Notes under the pieces: generated by a model
What the model was told of the DNA's origin: nothing
Seen by the model: the letters and a program-made list of their open reading frames with translations, nothing else
The model's database searches: none
Made by a program: the position numbers and the translations under genes
NCBI GenBank assembly: GCA_013001885.1
Contig: JABDLD010000017.1
Location: 1-40,877 of the forward strand
DNA: 40,877 nt
Direction of reading: 5' to 3'
Origin: Lysobacterales bacterium
GTDB taxonomy: Bacteria > Pseudomonadota > Gammaproteobacteria > Xanthomonadales > SZUA-36
Part shown: positions 1 to 7,976 of the stretch, piece by piece
How positions within the stretch are numbered: position 1 is the first letter of the stretch
Layout: each line of letters begins with the position of its first letter

Positions 1-447
1 GGTTGGCGGCTGCCCCTTCAGGTTGATGCCGACGTCGACGCGAGTTTTTGTAGAAGGCTGCACAAGTGCAAACTGCTTATTTCGCCTGAGACTCACGTAA
101 GCCTTCTTAGGCGCTATTTCTACGTCGTTGCCAAAACTGGTGACAACCTTGATGATCTCGTCGTAAATTGGCCGCAGCCCGTCCTTGGGGCCCTTGTACT
201 GCGCCTCGACCAAGTCATCTGCGCCGCCGGTGTCGCCAGCGACAGCATCGCGGTGCAGATGCGCAATCAGATTCGCGAACCCGTGAGTTACAGCGTGCTC
301 AGACTTGAGCCATTTCACTATTTCGCCGTGTTTCTCAAATTTTTTCCTGGCCAGAATTTTGAGCCACTGATCAAGCGACTTGCCCGTCTTCTCAGGCAGG
401 TTGTCAATCATTGTCTGTGCAGCGGTTTCGGGTGACGACTTGGGCAT
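1..447 (-). CDS. DUF4287/DUF5655-domain protein (3' end outside window)
   Basis: The frame runs from an ATG at 447-445 through 149 codons to the window edge with no stop, so the C-terminus is missing. A good ribosome site (AGGAG) lies 5-6 nt before the ATG. The N-terminal half has the DUF4287 pattern: TGKSLDQW near residue 21, then EIVKWLKSEHAVTHGFAN. The second half (from about residue 90) has the DUF5655 pattern: LRPIYDEI, KKAYVSLRRNKQFA and QPSTKTRVDVGINLKG. Both families are uncharacterised; DUF5655 is often described as transport- or nuclease-associated without biochemical proof. No signal peptide or membrane segment is visible, so it is likely cytoplasmic. Family assignment is from remembered motifs; function is unknown. 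Confidence 0.85.
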   Translation of the reverse strand, partial: MPKSSPETAAQTMIDNLPEKTGKSLDQWLKILARKKFEKHGEIVKWLKSEHAVTHGFANLIAHLHRDAVAGDTGGADDLVEAQYKGPKDGLRPIYDEIIKVVTSFGNDVEIAPKKAYVSLRRNKQFALVQPSTKTRVDVGINLKGQPPT

Positions 448-615
448 GATATCTCCTGAATGTCTTACAAAACTGGTTGCATGACACATGTTAATCGCGA
501 CTGATCGCTTTTGGCCAGCAGCAGTTGTTCAGCAAGTTACCACCCGAAAGGCAGCCATCGGCCAGAAACCAAACGTCAGCAGTCAGTTTTTTGGCCGCAT
601 TGACAATTGCCGGAA

Positions 616-1059
616 TTAAGCTCCGGCCGCTTGAACCTGCTTCCAGAGACCCCAGCCACCCCAGACCGCAATCACGGGGAGCACAACCCAATAAGCGGCC
701 TCGCTCGGTATATTCCAGCCTTGTGCATTTCTTGCCGTAGCCACGGCAGTCAAGCAGACAACAGGCCAATAGACTGTGATGCCGAGCGCGGAAGCAAGGG
801 TGATCTGTCCCCATTGCTTATTTTTCCAAAGGCCGATCAGTCCCAATGCGAGCAGAGGGATGTAGATCAGAAGATCACCTAAGGCAAAGCCATACCAAAA
901 AGCCACACCCACCGCTGTGATGACTTCCACAGACTCCTGTGTCCCCATGGCGACCCCCAGTTCATAATCAACCGCAGGAATAGCCTGGGCGTAAAGCAAG
1001 TAAAGTAAAAGTAGCCAACCTGGGCCCTGAATCATCCAAAAACCAATATCTCGTTTCAT
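616..1059 (-). CDS. Small integral membrane protein, unknown function
   Basis: This is a 147-residue protein with about four hydrophobic stretches (near residues 9-30, 48-75, 88-105 and 122-138), so it is an inner-membrane protein. A GGTGA ribosome site precedes the ATG. Short charged linkers (GLWKNKQWGQ between helices 2 and 3) suggest a compact four-helix bundle. I recognise no named family. It is followed by 168 bases without a gene before the DUF4287 gene on the same strand. The tRNA terminator lies upstream, so it needs its own promoter in 1060-1130, where the sequence is AT-rich but shows no clear consensus. Confidence 0.7.
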   Translation of the reverse strand: MKRDIGFWMIQGPGWLLLLYLLYAQAIPAVDYELGVAMGTQESVEVITAVGVAFWYGFALGDLLIYIPLLALGLIGLWKNKQWGQITLASALGITVYWPVVCLTAVATARNAQGWNIPSEAAYWVVLPVIAVWGGWGLWKQVQAAGA

Positions 1060-1132
1060 ACTTCACCATTCGAATCTCATCGAAACTCCAGCATATATTT
1101 AAACATGAGTTAAACATCCTGGATTTCACCCA

Positions 1133-1167
1133 CAAAAAAAGCCACCCGGAGGCGGCTTCTTTTTTTG
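1133..1167 (-). terminator. Intrinsic terminator of the tRNA operon
   Basis: Read on the minus strand, the stem AGCCGCC / GGTGGCT (one G-T wobble) closes a TCCG loop and is followed directly by seven T. It lies about 35 bases past the 3' end of tRNA-Glu. The other strand also has a T run after the stem, so it may act in both directions. Confidence 0.85.
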
Positions 1168-1201
1168 CGTTGATTCTTTCACCATCAACGCTTCAGGGAT
1201 A

Positions 1202-1277
1202 TGGCGTCCCCTGGGGGATTCGAACCCCCGTTGCCGCCGTGAAAGGGCGGTGTCCTAGGCCTCTAGACGAAGGGGAC
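1202..1277 (-). tRNA. tRNA-Glu (anticodon TTC)
   Basis: A 76-nt cloverleaf with encoded CCA. The acceptor stem pairs GTCCCCT with AGGGGAC, the T arm contains GGTTCGAATCC, and the anticodon stem-loop CCGCCCTTTCACGGCGG places TTC at the anticodon. It is six bases from tRNA-Ala, so both come from one transcript. Its 3' end faces the accessory genes at 1-1059; no integrase is visible. Confidence 0.97.
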
Positions 1278-1283
1278 ACTGTG

Positions 1284-1359
1284 TGGTGGAGCTAGGCGGG
1301 ATCGAACCGCCGACCTCTACACTGCCAGTGTAGCGCTCTCCCAGCTGAGCTATAGCCCC
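1284..1359 (-). tRNA. tRNA-Ala (anticodon GGC)
   Basis: A 76-nt cloverleaf with encoded CCA. The acceptor stem pairs GGGGCTA with TAGCTCC, the T arm contains GGTTCGATCCC, and the anticodon stem-loop CTACACTGGCAGTGTAG gives GGC in the anticodon position. It is the first gene of the two-tRNA operon and has a consensus promoter just upstream. The Ala(GGC)/Glu(TTC) pairing is common in gammaproteobacteria. Confidence 0.97.
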
Positions 1360-1372
1360 GGAAAGCCGACGC

Positions 1373-1401
1373 ATAGTACTTATTTGCTCACTCGATGTCA
1401 A
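1373..1401 (-). promoter_or_regulatory. Sigma70 promoter of the tRNA-Ala/tRNA-Glu operon
   Basis: On the minus strand a perfect -35 (TTGACA, 1401-1396), a 17-base spacer and a near-perfect -10 (TACTAT, 1378-1373) are followed by the GC-rich discriminator GCGTCGG, about 14 bases before tRNA-Ala. A GC-rich discriminator is typical of stable-RNA promoters under stringent (ppGpp) control. It lies just past the stop codon of the DUF1249 gene. Confidence 0.9.
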
Positions 1402-1408
1402 CGTGGAT

Positions 1409-1918
1409 TCAGCTGATTTCCGCCAAAACAGCCTCTTTCCGGCCATCATGCAAAGCGCTGTTGGCTGCCTTCATCGTGGCGACCGAGTGTCCCTGCTGTA
1501 GCAGGTAGTCCAACCAGCGATCCAGCGCACGATTTCTGCGCCAGGCTTTTTGCAAAATCTGCTTCACCGGATAAGACGGGTGCGCAGTCCTGCTGCATCC
1601 CTGCGCGACGTTGAACGACGTGGCCTCGGCGATGCGGGCGTCGTGATAAAACCGTATGTGGGCGTCCGGGGCGTAATTCCTGACCTCCCCTTCTCCGAAC
1701 TCGTAGGTCAAACGAAAAAACGTGGTGTAGCTGTGGCGTTCGAGCACCTGCAGGCGCAGGTCGGGCGAACCCGCCACCCGGGAGCGCATGGAATCGTGGT
1801 ACGCGAACTCGTCCGGCAGCAACAGGTGCAGCTGGCGATAGATCTCCTCCTGCACCTGGTGCAGTCGTTTCAGGGCCGGCTGTTTACCCAGGCCGTTTGG
1901 CTGGCAGAATGAAACCAT
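1409..1918 (-). CDS. DUF1249 (YqiB-like) family protein
   Basis: A 169-residue cytoplasmic protein. The family pattern is clear: an N-terminal helix ending in RQLHLLLPD, a strand pair with LQVLERHSYTTFFRLTYEF, then the core motif AHIRFYHDARIAEA (about residues 86-99), and a C-terminal helix ALDRWLDYLLQQGHS. E. coli YqiB is about 140 residues; here about 20 extra C-terminal residues follow. The function of the family is unknown. The ATG at 1918 has no ribosome site. A TAGACT element ends seven bases before the ATG, so a leaderless message is possible, but this is weak inference. The upstream sequence is a ppsR remnant rather than a normal promoter region, so expression is uncertain. Confidence 0.8.
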   Translation of the reverse strand: MVSFCQPNGLGKQPALKRLHQVQEEIYRQLHLLLPDEFAYHDSMRSRVAGSPDLRLQVLERHSYTTFFRLTYEFGEGEVRNYAPDAHIRFYHDARIAEATSFNVAQGCSRTAHPSYPVKQILQKAWRRNRALDRWLDYLLQQGHSVATMKAANSALHDGRKEAVLAEIS

Positions 1919-1942
1919 AAAAAAAGTCTATCACAGCATCAA

Positions 1943-2139
1943 TCAAAACATATCCCGATGAATACCCTGAAGCGCCAGGATCGATCCTGCCGGCGAATTC
2001 TTCAATGGAGCTGTGCGTGGAATGAATGACTTCGATGCCGTTAGCCTGCAGCAGGCTCTCGGCCGCTTCCACTTCCCAGTGGCATTGCTTCAGCGCCGAA
2101 TGGCGTGTTTTCGGGCGGCGGCGTAGACACCTGGCTAAT
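1943..2139 (-). pseudogene. ppsR: 3' remnant of ppsR (PEP synthase regulatory protein), frameshifted
   Basis: The minus-strand frame reads LRRRPKTRHSALKQCHWEVE, then AAESLLQANGIEVIHSTHSS and IEEFAG. This matches the C-terminal end of the PpsR/DUF299 family (bifunctional kinase/pyrophosphorylase of PEP synthase), where an RRP-S-RY-SL-QC-EV segment leads to a final ST-x-S-x-EE-x-A helix. Around 1995-2000 a one-base shift is needed to reach the natural end SILALQGIHRDMF and its stop at 1943-1945. The N-terminal four fifths, including the P-loop, is missing: upstream lies the hairpin and the end of the S9 peptidase gene. Only about 60 of about 270 codons remain, so it cannot be active. The frameshift could be an assembly error, but the truncation could not. 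Confidence 0.75.
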
Positions 2140-2167
2140 GCTGGCGGCCCATAACCAGGCCGCCAGC
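2140..2167 (-). other. Perfect 10-bp hairpin downstream of the S9 peptidase gene
   Basis: GCTGGCGGCC and GGCCGCCAGC flank an eight-base loop, 23 bases past the peptidase stop. No T run follows on either strand, so it is not a standard intrinsic terminator. It may stabilise the 3' end of the mRNA or help Rho-dependent ending. It also sits exactly where ppsR homology begins. Confidence 0.6.
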
Positions 2168-2189
2168 GAATAGCGTTGAGAATGCCGGA

Positions 2190-4211
2190 TCAGGCCTTGC
2201 CCATACCGCAGTCATTCTGCAGGTAGTTTTCAATCAACTGCAGGGTCTGCTGGTGGTGGCGGTAATACCAGGGCAGCTGATGCGGCATGTCGTCGATCAA
2301 CTCCAGTTTTGCCGGCACGCGGTCTTTCACATCGTTGTAAAAGTTCTTCGCATGCCACGAGGGCGTGCGCACATCGCGGTCACCCACGTACAACATGATT
2401 GGAATGTTGGCCTTTTCCGTGTGGTCCATCGGGTTCATGCCCGTGACCGTTTCGGCCTGTAACAGCCGCTGCAAACGGTTTCCGCTCCAACTGGTGTTGA
2501 GTCGCGCAAGGTCTGCAACAGGCGCGCCGGCAATGGCGCACTTGAAGGGGCCGTCAGGCCGCACGGTGGCGGCGATGGCGGCAAATCCGCCATATGAATA
2601 GCCGAACACGGCCACCCGGCCGGAATCGGCTATGCCCTGCTCCGCCAGCCATTTCGCGCCGTCGTCGAGGTCGTCCTGCATCGCCAGGCCCCACTGTCCG
2701 TCACCGGCCAGCCAGAGTTCACGGCCCAGGCCCGAACTGCCGCGGTACTGCGGGCGCAGCACGGCGTATCCGCGGGAGGTCAGGAACGGCACCCAGCCGG
2801 AACCGTCCCAGCCCGTTGCGTCACGTGCCCAGGGCCCGCCATGCGGATGCACAATTGCCGGAACCGGCCCTTTTTCTTTGCTCCAACCGGCCGGCAAGTC
2901 GAGAATCGCGGGTATTTCGAGTCCGTCCCTGGCTTTGTAGGTAACCCACTTCTGCTCGCCAATGTCTTCGCTGTTGATCCACGAACGCTGGCTGCCGAGC
3001 AATTTGACCTGCTTGCGGTCAGTCAGCAGATGATAGGCCGCTGGGTGACTGTTGCTCGACGTGGTAAACAGGATGCGGGACAGGTCGTCGTTATAATCCG
3101 TAATCCGGACAACCTGGCCCTCGTAAGCCAGTTTGAGACCTTCGTGAATCGAGCGCATGACGGGATCCACATAGGTCGTCTCATAGGTGGGGCCGGCAAC
3201 GGTGAAACCGAGCAGCCTGTTGAAATTGCTCTTCTGATTGCCCAGTACCAGCCCGGCGATGGAAAATTTCGGGTGGGCCACCAGGGGTTCAGCGTCAAAT
3301 TTACGGGCCTTCGGGTCGTACATCCACGCCTGAACGTAATTGGAAAATTGGTCGGTCAGCACGTAGTACTTGCCCGTTTGATCATCGCGGCCTGCGACTG
3401 AAACCGAGTAGCGCTTGGTCAGCAACGTGGTCAGCTTGTCATGAACCTCGAACTCGCCGGTGGCATCGTTCAGGATCAGTATCCGCTGTTCATATTCATC
3501 GCTTCCCTTTGCCTCGATCCGGTTCCGGGTGAGCAGCTTGCCGTCACGGGCGTCGAACAAGCCCGGAGTTTCACGATCCCCGGCTTTGAGCAGCAGCTCG
3601 GATTCGCCTGATACGAGATCATAAAGAAAATAATCCGCGTTCAGATCCATGCCGTTCACTTGTTGAATGAGTACCTTGCTCGGTTCCAGGGGCAGTGTGT
3701 TGACCAACCCGGCGCTGCCGGAAATTTCCAGGCAGCGCTTCATCTCGTCACTGATGCCCAGGCGGTGAGCGCCGCGCGCAAAAGCCTCGGAGAAGTCGCT
3801 ATGCTTGGGATCGGTCAGGTAGGTTTTGAACACGAAAGTTGCGGTAGAACCGGAAACCTGGCCCTCGCCACAGCCAGCCAACTGGCCGGTCCATTCCTGC
3901 CGGGCGCGAACCAGCAGCTTGCCTGCCTTCAGGGCGTTGGCGCCGATGAACTTCATCTGGTCGCCGCTGGGCGTGATCACCGGCAGTTCGTCGATCTTGT
4001 CCACGTCCCAGGTGGCGAGCGCCGTTTCCTGGTAGTCGGACCCGGGTGACGCCACGATCGCCACGATCTGTTTACCGTCCGAACTCATGGAGACCGAATT
4101 GATGGCCGGCATACGCGCGAGTGACTCGATCGAAACGGGATTTGCGGCGGAGGTTCCCGCAAAAAGAAAAATAGAAAAAAGCAAAAACAGGAAATTGGTT
4201 TTAAGGTGCAT
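2190..4211 (-). CDS. Secreted S9-family (prolyl oligopeptidase-type) peptidase
   Basis: This 673-residue serine peptidase cleaves short peptides. Residues 1-23 form a signal peptide ending near AGTSAAN, so it is exported, probably to the periplasm. Residues about 30-400 are a beta-propeller-like region with low motif content. The alpha/beta-hydrolase domain begins near 430 (HPHGGPW oxyanion region) and carries the nucleophile S539 in GYSYGG, D613 in GDRDVRTP and H644 in DDMPHQL: a complete triad in the right order. The size fits acylaminoacyl-peptidase or dipeptidyl-peptidase members. It follows the TonB-dependent receptor gene on the same strand but is separated by a terminator, so it is probably a separate transcript. 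Such receptor/peptidase neighbours often take part in peptide scavenging. The exact substrate cannot be read from the sequence. Confidence 0.92.
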   Translation of the reverse strand: MHLKTNFLFLLFSIFLFAGTSAANPVSIESLARMPAINSVSMSSDGKQIVAIVASPGSDYQETALATWDVDKIDELPVITPSGDQMKFIGANALKAGKLLVRARQEWTGQLAGCGEGQVSGSTATFVFKTYLTDPKHSDFSEAFARGAHRLGISDEMKRCLEISGSAGLVNTLPLEPSKVLIQQVNGMDLNADYFLYDLVSGESELLLKAGDRETPGLFDARDGKLLTRNRIEAKGSDEYEQRILILNDATGEFEVHDKLTTLLTKRYSVSVAGRDDQTGKYYVLTDQFSNYVQAWMYDPKARKFDAEPLVAHPKFSIAGLVLGNQKSNFNRLLGFTVAGPTYETTYVDPVMRSIHEGLKLAYEGQVVRITDYNDDLSRILFTTSSNSHPAAYHLLTDRKQVKLLGSQRSWINSEDIGEQKWVTYKARDGLEIPAILDLPAGWSKEKGPVPAIVHPHGGPWARDATGWDGSGWVPFLTSRGYAVLRPQYRGSSGLGRELWLAGDGQWGLAMQDDLDDGAKWLAEQGIADSGRVAVFGYSYGGFAAIAATVRPDGPFKCAIAGAPVADLARLNTSWSGNRLQRLLQAETVTGMNPMDHTEKANIPIMLYVGDRDVRTPSWHAKNFYNDVKDRVPAKLELIDDMPHQLPWYYRHHQQTLQLIENYLQNDCGMGKA

Positions 4212-4301
4212 GATTGATATTACCGATGAAAGCGAATAACCCGGTAGATTTTAGCGGAAACCGGGAGCGTTTGCCCACAAAAAAACCGCGGGCTGAAAAG
4301 A

Positions 4302-4325
4302 CAAGCGGCGCCGAGGCGCCGCTTG
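4302..4325 (-). terminator. Probable intrinsic terminator after the TonB-dependent receptor
   Basis: A perfect 11-bp inverted repeat (CAAGCGGCGCC/GGCGCCGCTTG) with a two-base centre starts 27 bases past the receptor stop. On the minus strand it is followed by TCTTTTC, a broken T run. It separates the receptor gene from the S9 peptidase gene. Confidence 0.75.
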
Positions 4326-4352
4326 CATTACAGATTGAAAATGAACTGCCGA

Positions 4353-7265
4353 TCAGAACCGGTAGTTCACCCGTGCGAACACCCTGCGACCCAGCAGGTC
4401 GTACTGGGATGCAGCAACAGGCACATTGCCGCGACGGGCGCGGAATACATCCGACACCACGTCCGGAGATTCGCCAAACAGGTTGTTGATACCCAGCAGG
4501 AAGTCCCACTTCTCCTGTTGATAGAAAACGGAGATGTTGTGGAAGAACGCGCTGTCCATCTTGATGTCAAAAACGGCTCCCCCCGGATATCCGAAATAAC
4601 CGCCGGTTGCATCAGTAAACGGCGAATCGTCGGTCGATCCCACGTACTGGACATAGTAGTTATAGGTCCAGTCATCCCGCGTCAGAGAGGCACGAAGGTT
4701 GGATACGAAACTCGGGCTGCCCACCGTACCGACAAAGTCCGTCGTGTCGAACCCTTCCACCTGGGTTGGATCGAACAGTTCCTGGGTATTTTCCTTGTAC
4801 CAGGTGCTCTGGTTTTCAATCACCAGGCGGCCGAAGCTGAAGTCGTGATCGTAGCGCAGATTCGTGTCGAGACCTCTGACCCGCTGTTTGTTCACATTGA
4901 TGAAGGTGTCCTTCACTTCAAGAATGTTGTTCGGGAAGTTTGGCGAGGTCGGCGGCTCACGAGTGAACAGGTCACAGAACGAATTCGGAAAATTTGTCGC
5001 GTTGTAGCAACCGCCGACGATAGATCCGGCACCCAACTGTGAAATCTGGTTTTCGATTTTGATGTCGAACCAGTCAACCGCGAGGCTCAGGTCCGCGAAT
5101 CCAGGTGTCCAGACAAATCCGACCGTATAGGCGTCGGAAGTTTCCGGCTCCAGGTTTTCGGCTCCGCCACCCGAAATTACGGTAGCGGAAGCACCGGCGC
5201 CCGTGTAATCGATGGGAATTCCCTCAGCTTCGCAGTTACGGCGGATGTTGGCATTGGTGCTTTCGCCCCAGTCGATACAGGGATCAATGCCAAGCTGGCC
5301 AACAAAGGCGGTCTGGTTGCCCAGGAACAGCTCAAACAAAGCCGGCGCGCGGTACGACGTACCCGCGGTTCCGCGCATCATGAAGGCTGGCGTAATGGCC
5401 CACTTCAGGCCTGCCTTCCAGACCCAGTCGTTGCCGCCGACATCGTAATCGAACGCGCGGGCTGACAGGTTGAGGCTCAGTTCCTCGACTGCTGTCATAC
5501 CGGCAAGAATCGGTATTTCAGCTTCCGCGAAGACTTCCCACACTTTGTTGGTGCCTTTGGTCACCAGAGCGGATGATTCACCCCACAGGTCGCCGTCAAT
5601 GGAAGCCTGGCTGGGTTGGTCATCGATACTGAAGTTCCGGTACTCGACACCGAACGCGGTGCCAACGGTGCCGGCCGGCAGTTCAAACAGGTCGCCGGCC
5701 AGAATACCCACTATCTGGTACTGGTCATAAACCGTGTTGCCGGTGTGATTGAGGCCCACCGCATCGACCAGGCCCATCATGTTGGAACCGTCCAGGTACT
5801 GCGGGCTGAAGTAGTTGATGCTCGGCGGATTCGGATCGAAGTTGATGTCGCCCGAGATCGAAGCAAGGATGGAATTACGCGTGTAATCGCCATCGGAACG
5901 TGAGTAAGAACCGTATACCTGCCAGGTCCAGAAGTTCTTGGTCGGCAGCAGTCCTTCGAAACCTGTCGTGAAGTACACGAAACTGACATCGATATCCGAG
6001 TTCGACGGATACGGCATCACGGGCAATGACAGGGGCACGCCCGGGTTATAGTCCGGGTCGCCGGGGTATGGAACGAAATCAGAACTGCTGATCAGAGGGA
6101 AAAACTGCCGCCAGTTTTCCGAACTTGATTTCCGCTGTGAGTACAGGAAATCAGCGTCCCAGTCCACGCCGCCCAGCACGTCGAACGTATAGTCCGCGGT
6201 TGCATAGACGTTGGTGCGCTCCAGGCGGTTGATGGCCATTTCAGAGCCGGTGACGTCGAAATTAAGCTGGTCTTCGTAATAAGCCTGGCCCTCGGGGCCG
6301 TCATACCGGCCGTTCTGGCGCGGGCGGTAACCCGGGAAAGGCCCAATCGTAACGCCGTCCGGTGACGGGATGTAACGCGCCCCTGAGAACAGGTCGATCA
6401 CCGTATTGGCGTACAGGGGCTGACAACCGCCTAGCTCCGTATCGCCGATAACCGAGCGGTCTTCACGATCGATGCGCTGGCCGTCCGGAGAGTAGATGAG
6501 GTCTTCCGGGCAACTCAGGAAATCACGGTCTTCAACCCGCAGTGGCGTTTGCTTTTCCCACTGGGCCGAGATGGTGAAAGAACCCTTTTCGAAGATTCTG
6601 CCGAACATGGCGCCGACGCGGTAGCGCTCGCCACCGCTTTCGAACGGGATTTCGCCCTGTGCCTGGATATCGAAACCGTCGAATGACCGGCGCGTGATGA
6701 CGTTGGCAACACCCGCTACGGCGTCAGAACCGTAAATCGAGGAACTGCCGTCGAGCACGATTTCATACCGTTGCGCGGCGATTTCCGGGATATTGGCCAA
6801 ATCGAAGGCATTCACTGCGCCCCGCGTGCCGCTACCGCCCGGCCGCCGGCCGTTCAACAGCAACAGGGTCCGGCTGTCGCCCAGACCGCGAAGGTCCAGC
6901 GTCTGCACACCGGTGCCGCCCTGCACCACGAAGCCGTTGAACTGGTTGTTCAGCTGCGTCGTACCTGCGGCAACAGTGCTGCCCTGAAGAATATCGGCTG
7001 CGCTGAGCTGGCCAACCTGGGCCTGTGTTTCAGCGTTGATGATCTGCATCGGCGAAGTCGAGGTGAATTCTTCGCGACGCAGAAGCGAGCCGGTGACGGT
7101 GATACGGCCCAGATCCGCTGAATCGTCTTCAGCCTCGGTCGTGTCTTCGTCTTCACTGGCTGCTTCGTCCTGTGCCCATGCGGTGCCGGCCGTAAAGGAC
7201 AGCAGCAGAGCGAGAAGCAGAATCTGCAGTAGGGATTTGTTACTGGAATTTCCCCTGAGAAGCAT
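4353..7265 (-). CDS. TonB-dependent outer-membrane receptor
   Basis: A 970-residue ligand-gated outer-membrane channel driven by TonB-ExbBD. The start is the ATG at 7265 rather than the upstream in-frame codon at 7415, because GGGAGAG lies just before it and a signal peptide follows at once (LLQILLLALLLSF...AWAQ, residues 11-31). An acidic linker (about 32-48) precedes the plug domain with ITVTGSLLRR and LDLRGLGDSRTLLLLNGRRP (about 50-190), including the ...GSDAVAGVANVITR end of the plug. The rest is the 22-strand barrel, ending in ...FARVNYRF with the terminal aromatic residue needed for BAM insertion. There is no N-terminal secretin/STN signalling domain and no sigma/anti-sigma pair nearby. 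Substrate unknown; the adjacent S9 peptidase makes peptides a possibility. Confidence 0.95.
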   Translation of the reverse strand: MLLRGNSSNKSLLQILLLALLLSFTAGTAWAQDEAASEDEDTTEAEDDSADLGRITVTGSLLRREEFTSTSPMQIINAETQAQVGQLSAADILQGSTVAAGTTQLNNQFNGFVVQGGTGVQTLDLRGLGDSRTLLLLNGRRPGGSGTRGAVNAFDLANIPEIAAQRYEIVLDGSSSIYGSDAVAGVANVITRRSFDGFDIQAQGEIPFESGGERYRVGAMFGRIFEKGSFTISAQWEKQTPLRVEDRDFLSCPEDLIYSPDGQRIDREDRSVIGDTELGGCQPLYANTVIDLFSGARYIPSPDGVTIGPFPGYRPRQNGRYDGPEGQAYYEDQLNFDVTGSEMAINRLERTNVYATADYTFDVLGGVDWDADFLYSQRKSSSENWRQFFPLISSSDFVPYPGDPDYNPGVPLSLPVMPYPSNSDIDVSFVYFTTGFEGLLPTKNFWTWQVYGSYSRSDGDYTRNSILASISGDINFDPNPPSINYFSPQYLDGSNMMGLVDAVGLNHTGNTVYDQYQIVGILAGDLFELPAGTVGTAFGVEYRNFSIDDQPSQASIDGDLWGESSALVTKGTNKVWEVFAEAEIPILAGMTAVEELSLNLSARAFDYDVGGNDWVWKAGLKWAITPAFMMRGTAGTSYRAPALFELFLGNQTAFVGQLGIDPCIDWGESTNANIRRNCEAEGIPIDYTGAGASATVISGGGAENLEPETSDAYTVGFVWTPGFADLSLAVDWFDIKIENQISQLGAGSIVGGCYNATNFPNSFCDLFTREPPTSPNFPNNILEVKDTFINVNKQRVRGLDTNLRYDHDFSFGRLVIENQSTWYKENTQELFDPTQVEGFDTTDFVGTVGSPSFVSNLRASLTRDDWTYNYYVQYVGSTDDSPFTDATGGYFGYPGGAVFDIKMDSAFFHNISVFYQQEKWDFLLGINNLFGESPDVVSDVFRARRGNVPVAASQYDLLGRRVFARVNYRF

Positions 7266-7313
7266 ATGGTCTCTCCCATTTAAAAGTTTGGAGCTGGTTT
7301 TACTAACGACTTT

Positions 7314-7332
7314 GGACTGCAATCTGCAGTCC
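7314..7332 (-). promoter_or_regulatory. Leader hairpin of the TonB-dependent receptor mRNA
   Basis: GGACTGCA and TGCAGTCC form a perfect 8-bp stem with a 3-base loop, between the predicted promoter and the receptor ATG (49 bases from the ATG). It would lie in the 5' untranslated RNA and could also be an inverted-repeat operator. No known riboswitch pattern was recognised. Confidence 0.5.
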
Positions 7333-7372
7333 GTTGTCCCACGCTTTATTAAAATAATGTTAAGGCGGAGGC

Positions 7373-7402
7373 ATTGTACGCAAGATTCATCCGTTTTTGC
7401 AA
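7373..7402 (-). promoter_or_regulatory. Candidate sigma70 promoter of the TonB-dependent receptor
   Basis: On the minus strand, TTGCAA (7402-7397), an 18-base spacer and TACAAT (7378-7373) match the -35/-10 consensus well. It overlaps the last codons of orn and gives a leader of about 100 bases before the receptor ATG. Confidence 0.6.
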
Positions 7403-7959
7403 CCGGATAGATCACCTAATAACGGCCGGTAGTAGCGCAGTTCCGCGATCGACTCGCGGATATCCGAAAGCGCCTCGTGGCGACCGTCCTTTTGAAAGCC
7501 TTCGAGCACCTGCGGCGCCCACCGAGCGGCCAGCTCTTTCAGCGTGCTGACGTCCAGGTTCCGGTAGTGAAACCAGCCCTGTAATTCGGGCATCAAACGG
7601 AACAGGAAACGGCGGTCCTGGCAGATGCTGTTGCCGCACATCGGCGAACTCCCGCGCACCGTCCACTGTTCCAGAAATTGCAGTGTCCCCTGCTCCGCGG
7701 CTCGCATGTCCGTATCGCTGGCCAACACCCTGCTCCAGAGCCCGGAAGCGCCGTGGTGCTCCCGGTTCCAGTCATCCATGGCCTTCAGGGTCTGCTCGGA
7801 ATGCCTGATCGCATATACCGGCCCTTCAGCCAACTCGTTCAGATCGGAATCGGTGACAATGGTGGCCAGTTCCAGGATCGAATCACTGTCTGGGTTCAAG
7901 CCGGTCATTTCCAGGTCGATCCATACCAGCCGCTGCTGGAGTTCCATATCGGTGTTCAT
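7387..7959 (-). CDS. orn: Oligoribonuclease
   Basis: A 190-residue 3'-5' exoribonuclease of the DEDDh superfamily that clears 2-5 nt RNAs, including pGpG from cyclic-di-GMP turnover; essential in several gammaproteobacteria. Exo I is [10 protein letters not shown] (D15, E17). Exo II is [11 protein letters not shown] (about residues 108-118). Exo III is [11 protein letters not shown], with the catalytic histidine and last aspartate. Length matches the family (about 180-190). It is divergent from rsgA with 17 bases between start codons, as orn and rsgA are in E. coli and many relatives. The ATG at 7959 lacks a clear ribosome site; a second ATG four codons on is an alternative. Confidence 0.97.
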   Translation of the reverse strand: MNTDMELQQRLVWIDLEMTGLNPDSDSILELATIVTDSDLNELAEGPVYAIRHSEQTLKAMDDWNREHHGASGLWSRVLASDTDMRAAEQGTLQFLEQWTVRGSSPMCGNSICQDRRFLFRLMPELQGWFHYRNLDVSTLKELAARWAPQVLEGFQKDGRHEALSDIRESIAELRYYRPLLGDLSGCKNG

Positions 7960-7976
7960 GCACAGGAGTTTGCTTG

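Noticed and set aside
1255-1449. 64-codon minus-strand frame across the tRNA genes
   Set aside because: It is read through two tRNA genes and their promoter, so it is not protein coding.
1884-2072. 62-codon frame as an independent small gene
   Set aside because: Its first half is the ppsR C-terminus and its second half is out of the ppsR frame after a one-base shift, so it is a remnant rather than a new gene.
4353-7265. Receptor plus S9 peptidase as a regulated peptide-uptake operon
   Set aside because: A terminator lies between them and no sigma/anti-sigma or STN domain is present; the link is only neighbourhood.
7266-7415. 50-residue N-terminal extension of the TonB-dependent receptor
   Set aside because: A signal peptide and a good ribosome site place the start at 7265; the extension would overlap orn and contains the predicted promoter.
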